From positions 1 through 21,775 of the forward strand of contig URRM01000021.1 of assembly GCA_900550295.1 (NCBI GenBank): a stretch of DNA of 21,775 nt, read 5' to 3'. The notes under the pieces are model-generated. The model made no database searches. It saw only the letters and a program-made list of their open reading frames with translations, and was not told where the DNA came from. The position numbers were made by a program, and so were the translations under genes. Positions 5,228 through 13,959 of this stretch are shown here, one piece after another. Numbering within the stretch: the stretch's first letter is position 1; each line of letters starts with the position of its first letter. This DNA comes from an uncultured bacterium. GTDB lineage: Bacteria > Cyanobacteriota > Vampirovibrionia > Gastranaerophilales > Gastranaerophilaceae.

Positions 5228-5674
5228 ATGACAAGCAAAAATAGTATAAGCAATAAGATTAAAATGAAAATAGATAATAATATTTTTATTAAATCGCTTT
5301 ATTTTTCAGAATACGGATATGGCTATCCCGAAGAAGTTTATGAATACAAAAAAGGGAAAATTTGTTTCACGTCCTATGCTGGAGGAATTTCGCCATTGAT
5401 AAATGTTAGAGACAATGCAAAATTCTCCAAATGTATATTTGAAATAATTGAGAATTGGAAACACAAATATTATTGGAAAGATTTTACCATTTGCGATGGA
5501 ACTCTTTGGATGTTAAGAATAAGACTTTCAAACGGTAAATATCTAAAATACGAAGGTCATGAAATGTTTCCGGACAATTATCCAAAATTACGTGGATATC
5601 TGAATAGATATGTCGGAAAGTATGTAAAACAAATAATTAATGAATTCTATGAAGATTCATATCATCAAAGGTAA
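5228..5674 (+). CDS. Unknown protein, first gene of the BREX operon
   Basis: This 148-residue soluble protein is rich in Tyr, Lys and Ile and has no signal peptide or membrane segment. Visible blocks are ISPLINVRDNAKFSKCIFEI in the middle and a C-terminal half with WMLRIRLSNGKYLKYEGH followed by FPDNYPKLRGYLNRYVG. This reads like a small alpha/beta domain ending in a helix. It is preceded by AAGAGGT and the BREX-side copy of the shared promoter, and brxA starts 31 nt after its stop, so it is probably co-transcribed with brxA. It is not one of the core BREX genes. I do not recognise the family; an accessory defence, anti-restriction or regulatory role is possible. Confidence 0.7.
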   Translation: MTSKNSISNKIKMKIDNNIFIKSLYFSEYGYGYPEEVYEYKKGKICFTSYAGGISPLINVRDNAKFSKCIFEIIENWKHKYYWKDFTICDGTLWMLRIRLSNGKYLKYEGHEMFPDNYPKLRGYLNRYVGKYVKQIINEFYEDSYHQR

Positions 5675-5705
5675 TCGCCTGCTATGTTTATGGTAAAATT
5701 AAGTT

Positions 5706-6311
5706 ATGGAAAAAAGTGTAAGGGTAGCAAAAAATAATAAATACAGCATGGCTTTTACAACCGGAAGTTTACTACATCCGGAAACATTAAAAGTTGTTGA
5801 TTTATATATTGATTTGCAAGATTGGAAATCGGTATCACAAGCGGCATTTGAAAATAATGTTTTACAGTACAGAACCGAAGGTGCGTTAAAAAGAACTTTA
5901 AGCGAAATTATATCTCGTCTTAAACTACTTGATTTAAAAGCAATAGATTTACTTTATAAAGGAATGCCACAAGAACAGTTGCAAATTTTATGGTTTGCAG
6001 TTTGTTTAAGGTATCCATTTATAAAAGAATTTGCAAGTGAAGTTTTATATGAAAAATATAAGATGCTTCAGCTTGAAGTTACACAACTTGATTATGATGC
6101 ATTTTTCAATGAAAAACTAAATTGGCACGAAGAACTTGAAACAATAACAGATGCCACAAGATACAAATTAAAACAAGTTCTATTCAAAATGCTTCGTGAG
6201 GCAGAGATAATTGATAAAAACAATTTCATTACAACGGTGTTAATAACACCTCAAGTAAGAGAAATTATTGAAAGATACGACAGAGAATATTTAAGAATAT
6301 TCCCAAATTAG
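5706..6311 (+). CDS. brxA: BREX protein BrxA
   Basis: The 201-residue protein has the length and sequence character of BrxA (DUF1819), a small all-helical DNA-binding protein of type 1 BREX. Recognisable parts are the N-terminal YSMAFTTGSLLHPETLKVVDLY, the central REIISRLKLLDLKAIDLLYKG-like stretch and the block LWFAVCLRYPFIKEFASEVL. BrxA binds DNA and is part of the core set, but its exact task in defence is unsettled. The gene has almost no Shine-Dalgarno (AATTAAGTT before the ATG), so its translation may be weak. The order brxA-brxB-brxC-pglX-pglZ-brxL makes the identification firm. Confidence 0.95.
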   Translation: MEKSVRVAKNNKYSMAFTTGSLLHPETLKVVDLYIDLQDWKSVSQAAFENNVLQYRTEGALKRTLSEIISRLKLLDLKAIDLLYKGMPQEQLQILWFAVCLRYPFIKEFASEVLYEKYKMLQLEVTQLDYDAFFNEKLNWHEELETITDATRYKLKQVLFKMLREAEIIDKNNFITTVLITPQVREIIERYDREYLRIFPN

Positions 6312-6320
6312 TGAGTGTTT

Positions 6321-6923
6321 ATGTTAGGACAAGATGTTAATTCAAAATTTAATCATTTAGTAAAAATTCTTTCTAGTAAAAGATTCCTTGATTGTCAGAT
6401 TTTATGCAATGAAGTACCATTTTTTATTGCTGATTATCAAATCAAAAAAGAAAGTGAAATGCTAAAATTACAAGGACAACTTATTAAAAAATTAGCTGAA
6501 TTAAAAGTTAAAGTTTTGAATGTTAATATTTACGATTTAGTTGTCGAAAAGCTAAAAGAAACAGGCGATTGGGATTGGTATATAGAAAACGAATCAACAA
6601 TTTCTAAAGCATCATTAAAAGAGGATTTACAATCTATTCTTGACGTTGAATCAGTTGTTACCCCTGCAATAGTTAAGAAAATGCAGGAAACCGAATATGA
6701 CGTTATGTTTTTAACAGGTATTGGGGAAGTGTTCCCATATATCCGTTCACACAATATTTTGAACAATTTGCAGAGATTTGCAAAGGACAAACCAACCTTA
6801 ATGTTTTTCCCCGGCGAGTATATTAATCAACAAAATTCAGGTTCAACTCTGAATTTATTTGGCAAACTTCCGGACGATAAATATTATCGAGCAGCAAACA
6901 TTTTTGAAATCCAAGAGGTTTAA
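6321..6923 (+). CDS. brxB: BREX protein BrxB
   Basis: This protein of about 200 residues matches BrxB (DUF1788). Typical parts are the N-terminal CNEVPFFIADYQIKKE, the central segment with DWDWYIENE, and the C-terminal MFFPGEYINQQNSGSTLNLFGKL with YYRAANIF. BrxB is a core protein of type 1 BREX needed for methylation and defence; its biochemical activity is not established. A GTG at 6315 would add two residues. The ATG at 6321 is preferred and has a weak GTGAG ribosome site. The gene follows brxA after a few bases and ends 2 nt before brxC, so translation is tightly coupled. Confidence 0.95.
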   Translation: MLGQDVNSKFNHLVKILSSKRFLDCQILCNEVPFFIADYQIKKESEMLKLQGQLIKKLAELKVKVLNVNIYDLVVEKLKETGDWDWYIENESTISKASLKEDLQSILDVESVVTPAIVKKMQETEYDVMFLTGIGEVFPYIRSHNILNNLQRFAKDKPTLMFFPGEYINQQNSGSTLNLFGKLPDDKYYRAANIFEIQEV

Positions 6924-6925
6924 TT

Positions 6926-9900
6926 ATGAAATTTTTATCATCATTCTTTAAAAAAGCAGTTAATAGACCAATCGAGGGCGTTATCAAAGCAGATGACGTT
7001 GAAGATTTAAAACTTAAAACAGAAGTTGAAGAATACGTTTTAACAGACGAAGTTGAGCAAAGACTTGAGGCATTTTTTGAAGCTTACAATAGATATGAAG
7101 GTGTTAATGGTGTGTGGATTTCAGGTTTCTTTGGATCAGGTAAATCACACCTTTTAAAAATGCTTGCTTTATTGCTTGAAAATAAAGTTATTGATGGTCA
7201 AAGCGTTGCAGACCTATTTGTTCAAAAATGCTCTGATGATAATGAAATTTTAAAAGGTGCAATGAAAACCGCTGTTCGCATTCCTTCAAAAAGCATCTTA
7301 TTTAATATTGACCAAAAAGCGGATGTTATTAGTAAAACTGAAACAGATGCTCTTGTATCTGTGTTTGTAAAAGTATTTGACGAGGCTTGTGGTTATTACG
7401 GTAAACAAGCATATATTGCTCAATTTGAACGAGAATTAGATAGAGATGGTTTATTTGTTCCATTTAAAAATGAATTCCAAAAAGCATCAGGTCAAACTTG
7501 GGAATTTGGTAGAGAAAGAGCTAACAGATATTCAAGAGAAATCGACCAAGCATATAATGCTGTTACAGGTCAAAATAGTGAAAATATTTTAGATAAACAC
7601 AGAAGTGATTATCACTTATCAATAGAAGATTTCGCAAATCACGTTAAAGAATACATTGATAAACAAGTTCCAAACTTCAGATTAAACTTCTTTGTTGATG
7701 AAGTTGGACAATATATTGCTAACAATGAAAAACTAATGGTTAATTTGCAAACTGTTGCAGAGAGCCTTGCGACTAAATGCAAAGGTCAGGCTTGGGTTAT
7801 TGTAACCGCACAAAATGATATGTCGAAAGTTCTTGGAGAAATGCAAAATCGTTTAAATTCAAACGACTATACAAAAATCCAAGACAGATTTAAAATCAGA
7901 ATGAACCTTACAAGTGCAGCCGTTGCAGAGGTTATTCAAAAACGTTTATTAGCAAAAAATACTGATGCTGAAAGAGAATTAGCAGTTCTTTATAAAAAAG
8001 AAGTTGATAATTTTAAAACATTATTTGATTTTGCAGAAGGAAGCAGAAGTTATAAAAACTTCCAAAGCGAAAAACACTTTGTGGATTGCTATCCGTTTAT
8101 ACCTTATCAATTCCCATTATTCCAATCAGCTATTGAAAACTTATCATCACACGATGCTTTCCAAGGTAAATATAGCTCCGTTGGTGAGCGTTCAATGTTA
8201 GGAGTATTCCAACACGTTGCAATTAATGTAAGTGAGAACAGCGAAATTGGGGAGCTTGCTACATTTGATAAAATGTTTGAGGGTGTTAGAAACTCTTTAA
8301 AAACAGGTATTCAATCTTCAATTTTAAAAGCCGAAGATAACTTGGAAAATCCTTTTGCAGTTAGAGTTTTAAAAGTTTTATTCTTGGTTAAATACATTAA
8401 AGAATTCAAATCTACCATTAGAAACTTGTGTGTTCTAATGTATCATAATTTTGACGAAAACCTTGCCGACCTTACTAAAAAGGTTGAGGAGGCATTGAAC
8501 ATCCTTGAACAACAAACATATATTCAAAGAAACGGTGAGCTTTATGAATATTTAACAGACGAAGAAAAAGATGTCGAAAAAGAAATTAAAAACACAGATA
8601 TTGACAGAGATGATGTTGTATCTGAACTTTCAAAATTATTCTTTGATAACATAATCAAAAATCCAAAGATTCGTTATGGGGAGGACGGCAGAGATTATCC
8701 ATTCTCAAGAAAATTAGACGATAAATTATGTGGCAGAGAATACGAATTAGCAATTAACGTTATTACTCCATTTAACGATAATCCTGATGCCTTTAACGAA
8801 AGCAATATCAATATGGCATCAGTTCAAAGAGAACGTGAATTATTAGTTTGTTTAAGTCAAGATTTTAGATTAGTTGAAGATTTAAAACTATACAAAAAAA
8901 CTTATAAATACATCAATGAAAATATGAACAACTCTCAACAAGAGTCTGTTAAACGTATTTTGACTGATAAACTAACTCAAAACCAAGAACGATATAACCA
9001 AATAAAAGCAAAAGTTGAAGAAGTTGCATCAACTGCACGTTTTTATATTAAAGGTTCTGAAATAGAAGTTGGTGGCGAACACGCACAAACAAGAATTATA
9101 AAAGCATTCCAAGAGTTAGTTGGAAGAACTTATATCAACCTTAAAATGCTTTGTGGACACGCATATAAAGAGGAAGAAGTTAACTCAATCCTGAATAATG
9201 CACAAAAAGGTTTATTTACTTCTGACAATGCAGTATTAAGCGAAGCTGAACAGGAAATTTTAGGTTATATTCAAAGGAATGTTTCATTTAGAACAACTGT
9301 GAAAAATGTTCTTGATGCTTTTGAAAAAATTCCTTATGGTTGGTCTTATGCTGCGATTTTATGTAATATTGCAAAACTTTGTGCAAGAAGAAAAATCGAA
9401 GTTAAAGAAGATTCAAATATATTAGATGATAACGAAGTAGCAGTAGCAATCCGTTCAACTGCAAAACAAGCAAACTTGATATTACAACCTCAAGCAGACT
9501 TCTCCCCATCTCAAATCAGAAATTTAAAAGATTTTTATGGGGAATTCGCAAACGAACCGGCTTCCGAATCGGATGCGAAAAGCCTTGCTTTAGCTGTCGC
9601 TGATTTGTTAAAAAATCAAGCAAATGAAATTGAAAAGTTGTCTTATCAAGAAACTCAATATCCATTTTTAAAGGTTTTAAAACCTGTTTTAGAAACTTTT
9701 AAAAGCTGTTTAAATAAACCTTATGCTTGGTACTTAACAGACTTTAGAGATTTGCATGATGAGATATTAACTGCAAAAGAAAGCATTGTAACACCTGTTG
9801 CAAACTTTATGAATGGTATTGGTAGAGAAATCTATGAAGAAGCTACAAGATTTATGCAAAGCCAAGAGGCAAACTTCCAATACATTGATTCAATAAAAAT

Positions 9901-10450
9901 CAACGATGTTAGAAATATTTTGCAGGATGAAAACTGCTTTAGAGGAAATACAATTCAAACCCTCAAATCAGAATTGAATGTTGTTGAAGAACTTGTGAAT
10001 GCAAAAATTGGCAAAGAAAAAATTGATGCTATTTATAAATTGGAAGAACTAAAAACAAACCTTACTTCTATTGCTGAATTTGCAACACTTTCTGATGATA
10101 AAAAACAAAGATTAGATGAAGACTTTAATGTTGCATTTGATAGAATAAATGGCGAAAAACTAATAGCTGTTATTAGAGATAACGTGGCTCGTTTTGAGGA
10201 AAATCAATATTCTCATTGGTTATCAGTTATAACAACTCCACAAGTTCAGGATGTTACTGTTGTTGATGAAACAACACCTGATGCTCCTGTTGAGCCTGTA
10301 AAACAAGTTGAATTTGTCCCTGCAAGAAATATCAAGGCAAAATATTCAAAACCAATTCTAACAACTGAAGCTGAAGTTGAAGAATATATTGCATCTTTAA
10401 AAGAGGCTATGATTCAACAAATTAGTGATGGAAAAAGAATTCAATTATAA
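6926..10450 (+). CDS. brxC: BREX protein BrxC, large P-loop ATPase
   Basis: The 1174-residue protein has an N-terminal AAA-type ATPase with Walker A GFFGSGKSH at residues 67-75 and a Walker B-like FFVDEVGQ at about 255-262. The segment before Walker A (RLEAFFEAYNRYEGVNGVWISG) is typical of BrxC/PglY proteins. A long helical C-terminal part follows. BrxC is a core type 1 BREX protein thought to couple ATP hydrolysis to the assembly or action of the methylation/defence complex on DNA. The length fits type 1 BrxC (about 1200 residues). It has a good ribosome site (AAGAGGT) and lies between brxB and pglX with gaps of 2 and 10 nt. No frame disruption is visible. Confidence 0.97.
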   Translation: MKFLSSFFKKAVNRPIEGVIKADDVEDLKLKTEVEEYVLTDEVEQRLEAFFEAYNRYEGVNGVWISGFFGSGKSHLLKMLALLLENKVIDGQSVADLFVQKCSDDNEILKGAMKTAVRIPSKSILFNIDQKADVISKTETDALVSVFVKVFDEACGYYGKQAYIAQFERELDRDGLFVPFKNEFQKASGQTWEFGRERANRYSREIDQAYNAVTGQNSENILDKHRSDYHLSIEDFANHVKEYIDKQVPNFRLNFFVDEVGQYIANNEKLMVNLQTVAESLATKCKGQAWVIVTAQNDMSKVLGEMQNRLNSNDYTKIQDRFKIRMNLTSAAVAEVIQKRLLAKNTDAERELAVLYKKEVDNFKTLFDFAEGSRSYKNFQSEKHFVDCYPFIPYQFPLFQSAIENLSSHDAFQGKYSSVGERSMLGVFQHVAINVSENSEIGELATFDKMFEGVRNSLKTGIQSSILKAEDNLENPFAVRVLKVLFLVKYIKEFKSTIRNLCVLMYHNFDENLADLTKKVEEALNILEQQTYIQRNGELYEYLTDEEKDVEKEIKNTDIDRDDVVSELSKLFFDNIIKNPKIRYGEDGRDYPFSRKLDDKLCGREYELAINVITPFNDNPDAFNESNINMASVQRERELLVCLSQDFRLVEDLKLYKKTYKYINENMNNSQQESVKRILTDKLTQNQERYNQIKAKVEEVASTARFYIKGSEIEVGGEHAQTRIIKAFQELVGRTYINLKMLCGHAYKEEEVNSILNNAQKGLFTSDNAVLSEAEQEILGYIQRNVSFRTTVKNVLDAFEKIPYGWSYAAILCNIAKLCARRKIEVKEDSNILDDNEVAVAIRSTAKQANLILQPQADFSPSQIRNLKDFYGEFANEPASESDAKSLALAVADLLKNQANEIEKLSYQETQYPFLKVLKPVLETFKSCLNKPYAWYLTDFRDLHDEILTAKESIVTPVANFMNGIGREIYEEATRFMQSQEANFQYIDSIKINDVRNILQDENCFRGNTIQTLKSELNVVEELVNAKIGKEKIDAIYKLEELKTNLTSIAEFATLSDDKKQRLDEDFNVAFDRINGEKLIAVIRDNVARFEENQYSHWLSVITTPQVQDVTVVDETTPDAPVEPVKQVEFVPARNIKAKYSKPILTTEAEVEEYIASLKEAMIQQISDGKRIQL

Positions 10451-10460
10451 GGAATGATGA

Positions 10461-13400
10461 ATGGATACAGCACAATTAAAGAAATTTGCACAAGAATCTA
10501 GAAAACAGTTAATGGAAGCTGTTAGCTCAAAGTTGGACTTTGTATTAGCAGAAGATAGTCTTGCAAGACGTGAATCACGTTCTGCGGTTATTGCTCTTGA
10601 AGGTTTAATTAAAGAAATTGGCAAAGAACAAGTTATTGAAAAGGTTGCTTATACTTGGTTTAACAGATTTTGTGCATTAAGATTTATGGATATAAATCGT
10701 TATTCTAAAATAGGTGTTGTTTCCCCTGCTGAAGGTCAAACGCAACCTGAAATTCTTGCAGAAGCTAAAATGGGTTATATTGATAATTCGGCAGTTTCAG
10801 ATGCTAAAACTTTAAATAAAATCAGAGAATTATTGAATGGAACAATGACTAGCAAAGATCCTCAAGGTGAGGCTTATAGATTGTTATTAGTTTCTTATTG
10901 CAATAGCTTTAATGCATTAATGCCATTTATGTTTGAACGCATTAATGACTATACAGAATTATTGATACCTGATGATTTGTTATCAACAAGTTCTGTATTA
11001 ACCAAAACTGTTGAAATTCTTGATGCTGATACTTGCAAAGATGTTGAGGTTATCGGTTGGCTTTATCAATACTATATTTCAGAGAAAAAAGATGAAGTTT
11101 TTGCAGACCTAAAAAAAGGCAAAAAGATTTCAAAAGAGAATGTTCCGGCAGCAACTCAAATCTTCACTCCAAAATGGATTGTGAGTTATATGGTTGAAAA
11201 CTCTGTAGGTAAATTATGGTTAGAATCTCATCCAGATGAAAGATTGCAATCTCAATTTAAATATTACTTGGAATCAGCAGAACAAGAAGATGAAGTAAAA
11301 ATTCAACTTGAAGAATTAAAAAATAAAGATTTAAAACCACAAGATATTAAGGTTTTAGATCCTGCGTGTGGTTCAGGTCATATTTTAGTTACAGCATTTT
11401 CTGTTCTGTTTGAAATTTATAAAACACAAGGGTGGCAGGAAAATGAAATCCCTGAAATGATTTTAAAACATAACCTTTATGGCTTGGATATCTGTGATAG
11501 GGCGGCCCAACTTGCACAGTTTGCCGTCATGATGAAGGCTCGTGAATATGATAGAAACATCTTCAATAAAGTAAAAGATTTAAATATTTGTTCAATTAAG
11601 GATACTGACTGGATTGATATTTGGGTAGAAGATGAACTCTTGCAAGGTGTAAAAAATACTGATTATGCAAAAGAGCAAATTGCATTATTAAGAAATACAT
11701 TTAAAGATGCAAAAGAATACGGTTCAATTCTTGAAGTTAAAGATATAGATTTTGACTTTTGGAATGAAAGATTAGAATATATAAGAAATCTTTTACAACA
11801 AAAAAATAATACTCCTAAAATCAGAGGTCGTTTGCCTTATACTTTAAAACAAGCAAAAATTATGCAACAACAATATGAGTGTGTTGTTGCAAATCCACCA
11901 TATATGGGGAACAATGGTATGAGTTCCAAGTTGTCTGAATATGTAAAAAAATATTATCCAAAATCAAAAGGTGATATGTTTGCCATATTTAAAGAAGTCA
12001 TTGTCAAGCGTACAAAATCAGCTTTTTATAGTGCAACAATTAACCAACATTCTTGGATGTTTTTAAGTAGTTATGAAGAATTAAGGAAATGGCTGTTAAA
12101 TAATGCTTGCATAGATACAATGATACATTTGGGAACTCGAGCTTTTGAAGAATTATCAGGGGATGTGGTTCAAACAACTGCTTATGTAACAAGAAAATGC
12201 AAACTCTCAAATTATTGTGGAAATTTTATAAAATTAACAGAATATCCAAATGCAAAACAAAAAGAAATTAAATATTTAAATAACAAAAAAGAACATACTT
12301 ATTTATGTAAGCAAAATGGTTTTCATTCTATACCAGGTGAACCTATAGCTTATTGGGCTGGGAATAAAATTCAAAACATATTTAAAACAATAAAACCAAT
12401 TACAGAATATGTTGATACTTTTCAAGGCATTATCACTGGTGATAATAACAATTTCTTAAGACTTTGGTTTGAAATTGAAAATAAAAAAATCCCTCTAGAT
12501 ACTACAAAGATTTCTGATATAAATTTAAAACAACAGTACTGGATTCCTTATAATAAAGGTGGTGGATTTAGGAAATGGTATGGCAACCATGAAAATGTTG
12601 TATATTGGAAAAATGGTCCAGACGATAAAACAAGAGGTAAAAAAACTTTTCAAGATTATTATTTGAGGGAATATGTTTCCTGGACTTATATTGCAACTAC
12701 AAGTTTGGCAACAAGATATTACCCTGCGGGTTTCTTATGGGATGTTGCTGGATCTGGCATTTTCCCTAAAAAAGACTATAAAGACTATTTGACATATTTT
12801 CAAGGCTTACTTGGTAGTGTTGTAGGAATTAATTTTTTACAATTAATAAATCCAACAATGAATTTTCAAGTTGAAAATATTGCATTATTCCCAGTTATAA
12901 TTCCAAGTGATTCTATTTTATGTTCAAATATAAAAAAGCTTGTTGAGAAAAATAATTGCATTTCCAAGGATGATTGGGACTCATTTGAAACTTCATGGAA
13001 TTTTGAACAACATCCGTTGATTAGATTTAAAACTAATAATAATCTTAAAGAATCTTTTAATGCTTGGAAAGAGTATAAAGAACAACAATTTAATCAATTA
13101 AAAGCCAATGAAGAAGAATTAAATCGTCTATTTATTGAAATTTATGGCTTACAGGATGAAATGACACCTGATGTTGCAGATAAAGATATTACAGTTTCAT
13201 TAGCAGACGAATTAAGAGATATTAAATCACTTCTTTCCTATGCTGTTGGCTGTATGTTCGGTCGTTATTCATTGGATGAAAAAGGTCTTATTTTTGCAGG
13301 GGGAGAGTTTAATAGTTCCAAATATAAAACATTCCCTGCTGATGAAGATGCAGTTATTCCTGTATTAGCAGAGCATATGTTCTCTGATGATATTACAAGC

Positions 13401-13946
13401 AGATTCAAAGACTTCTTGAAAGCAGCATTTGGCACAGAAAATTTTGATGAGAATTTAGAATATGTTGCAAGTGTTCTTGGTAAAAAGAATACAGAAACTG
13501 CTGATGATACAATTAGAAACTACTTTATGAAAGACTTTTATAAAGACCACATTCAAATGTATCAAAAACGCCCAATTTATTGGATGTTCTCATCAAGTAA
13601 AGGTAATTTCAATGCTTTAGTTTATATGCACAGATACAACAAGGATACTGCAAGTGTTATCTTGAACAGCTATTTGAGAAACTACAGAGATGAAAAATTA
13701 TCAGCAAAAATAGCTCAATGCAAACTTGTTGAAACAAGAGCATCTTCATCACAAGCTGATAAAATTAAAGCATCAAAAGAACGTGAAACAATGGAAAAAA
13801 TTGTCACAGAGGTTAATGAATATGAAAGAGATATTTTATATCCACTTGCAACTGAAAGAAAAGAAATCGACCTCGATGATGGTGTAAAAGTTAATTATTT
13901 GAAATTCGGAAAAGCACTTAAAGACTTCGGTCTTAAAGCTAAATAA
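10461..13946 (+). CDS. pglX: BREX adenine-N6 DNA methyltransferase PglX
   Basis: The 1161-residue protein is the BREX methyltransferase that marks host DNA at a non-palindromic site so that it is not attacked. The S-adenosylmethionine motif I, VLDPACGSGH, is at residues 298-307, and the catalytic motif IV, NPPY, is at 478-481, both intact. An N-terminal helical region (about 1-250) precedes the methyltransferase core. Residues about 570-900 are expected to include the target-recognition domain; this part looks less conserved. The C-terminal part (about 900-1161) is helical. The target site cannot be read from sequence. No long homopolymer or inverted repeat suggests phase variation. AAGGAATG lies before the ATG. 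Confidence 0.97.
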   Translation: MDTAQLKKFAQESRKQLMEAVSSKLDFVLAEDSLARRESRSAVIALEGLIKEIGKEQVIEKVAYTWFNRFCALRFMDINRYSKIGVVSPAEGQTQPEILAEAKMGYIDNSAVSDAKTLNKIRELLNGTMTSKDPQGEAYRLLLVSYCNSFNALMPFMFERINDYTELLIPDDLLSTSSVLTKTVEILDADTCKDVEVIGWLYQYYISEKKDEVFADLKKGKKISKENVPAATQIFTPKWIVSYMVENSVGKLWLESHPDERLQSQFKYYLESAEQEDEVKIQLEELKNKDLKPQDIKVLDPACGSGHILVTAFSVLFEIYKTQGWQENEIPEMILKHNLYGLDICDRAAQLAQFAVMMKAREYDRNIFNKVKDLNICSIKDTDWIDIWVEDELLQGVKNTDYAKEQIALLRNTFKDAKEYGSILEVKDIDFDFWNERLEYIRNLLQQKNNTPKIRGRLPYTLKQAKIMQQQYECVVANPPYMGNNGMSSKLSEYVKKYYPKSKGDMFAIFKEVIVKRTKSAFYSATINQHSWMFLSSYEELRKWLLNNACIDTMIHLGTRAFEELSGDVVQTTAYVTRKCKLSNYCGNFIKLTEYPNAKQKEIKYLNNKKEHTYLCKQNGFHSIPGEPIAYWAGNKIQNIFKTIKPITEYVDTFQGIITGDNNNFLRLWFEIENKKIPLDTTKISDINLKQQYWIPYNKGGGFRKWYGNHENVVYWKNGPDDKTRGKKTFQDYYLREYVSWTYIATTSLATRYYPAGFLWDVAGSGIFPKKDYKDYLTYFQGLLGSVVGINFLQLINPTMNFQVENIALFPVIIPSDSILCSNIKKLVEKNNCISKDDWDSFETSWNFEQHPLIRFKTNNNLKESFNAWKEYKEQQFNQLKANEEELNRLFIEIYGLQDEMTPDVADKDITVSLADELRDIKSLLSYAVGCMFGRYSLDEKGLIFAGGEFNSSKYKTFPADEDAVIPVLAEHMFSDDITSRFKDFLKAAFGTENFDENLEYVASVLGKKNTETADDTIRNYFMKDFYKDHIQMYQKRPIYWMFSSSKGNFNALVYMHRYNKDTASVILNSYLRNYRDEKLSAKIAQCKLVETRASSSQADKIKASKERETMEKIVTEVNEYERDILYPLATERKEIDLDDGVKVNYLKFGKALKDFGLKAK

Positions 13947-13959
13947 ACATAGGTAAACA

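Noticed and set aside
10971..10977. CTGATGA inside pglX as a second hammerhead core.
   Set aside because: No GAAA or GTC core elements and no supporting stems are found around it; it is ordinary coding sequence.
12180..12900. The less conserved central part of pglX as a sign of recombination or phase variation.
   Set aside because: Variable target-recognition domains are normal for PglX. No inverted repeats, homopolymer tracts or partial gene copies were seen in the window.
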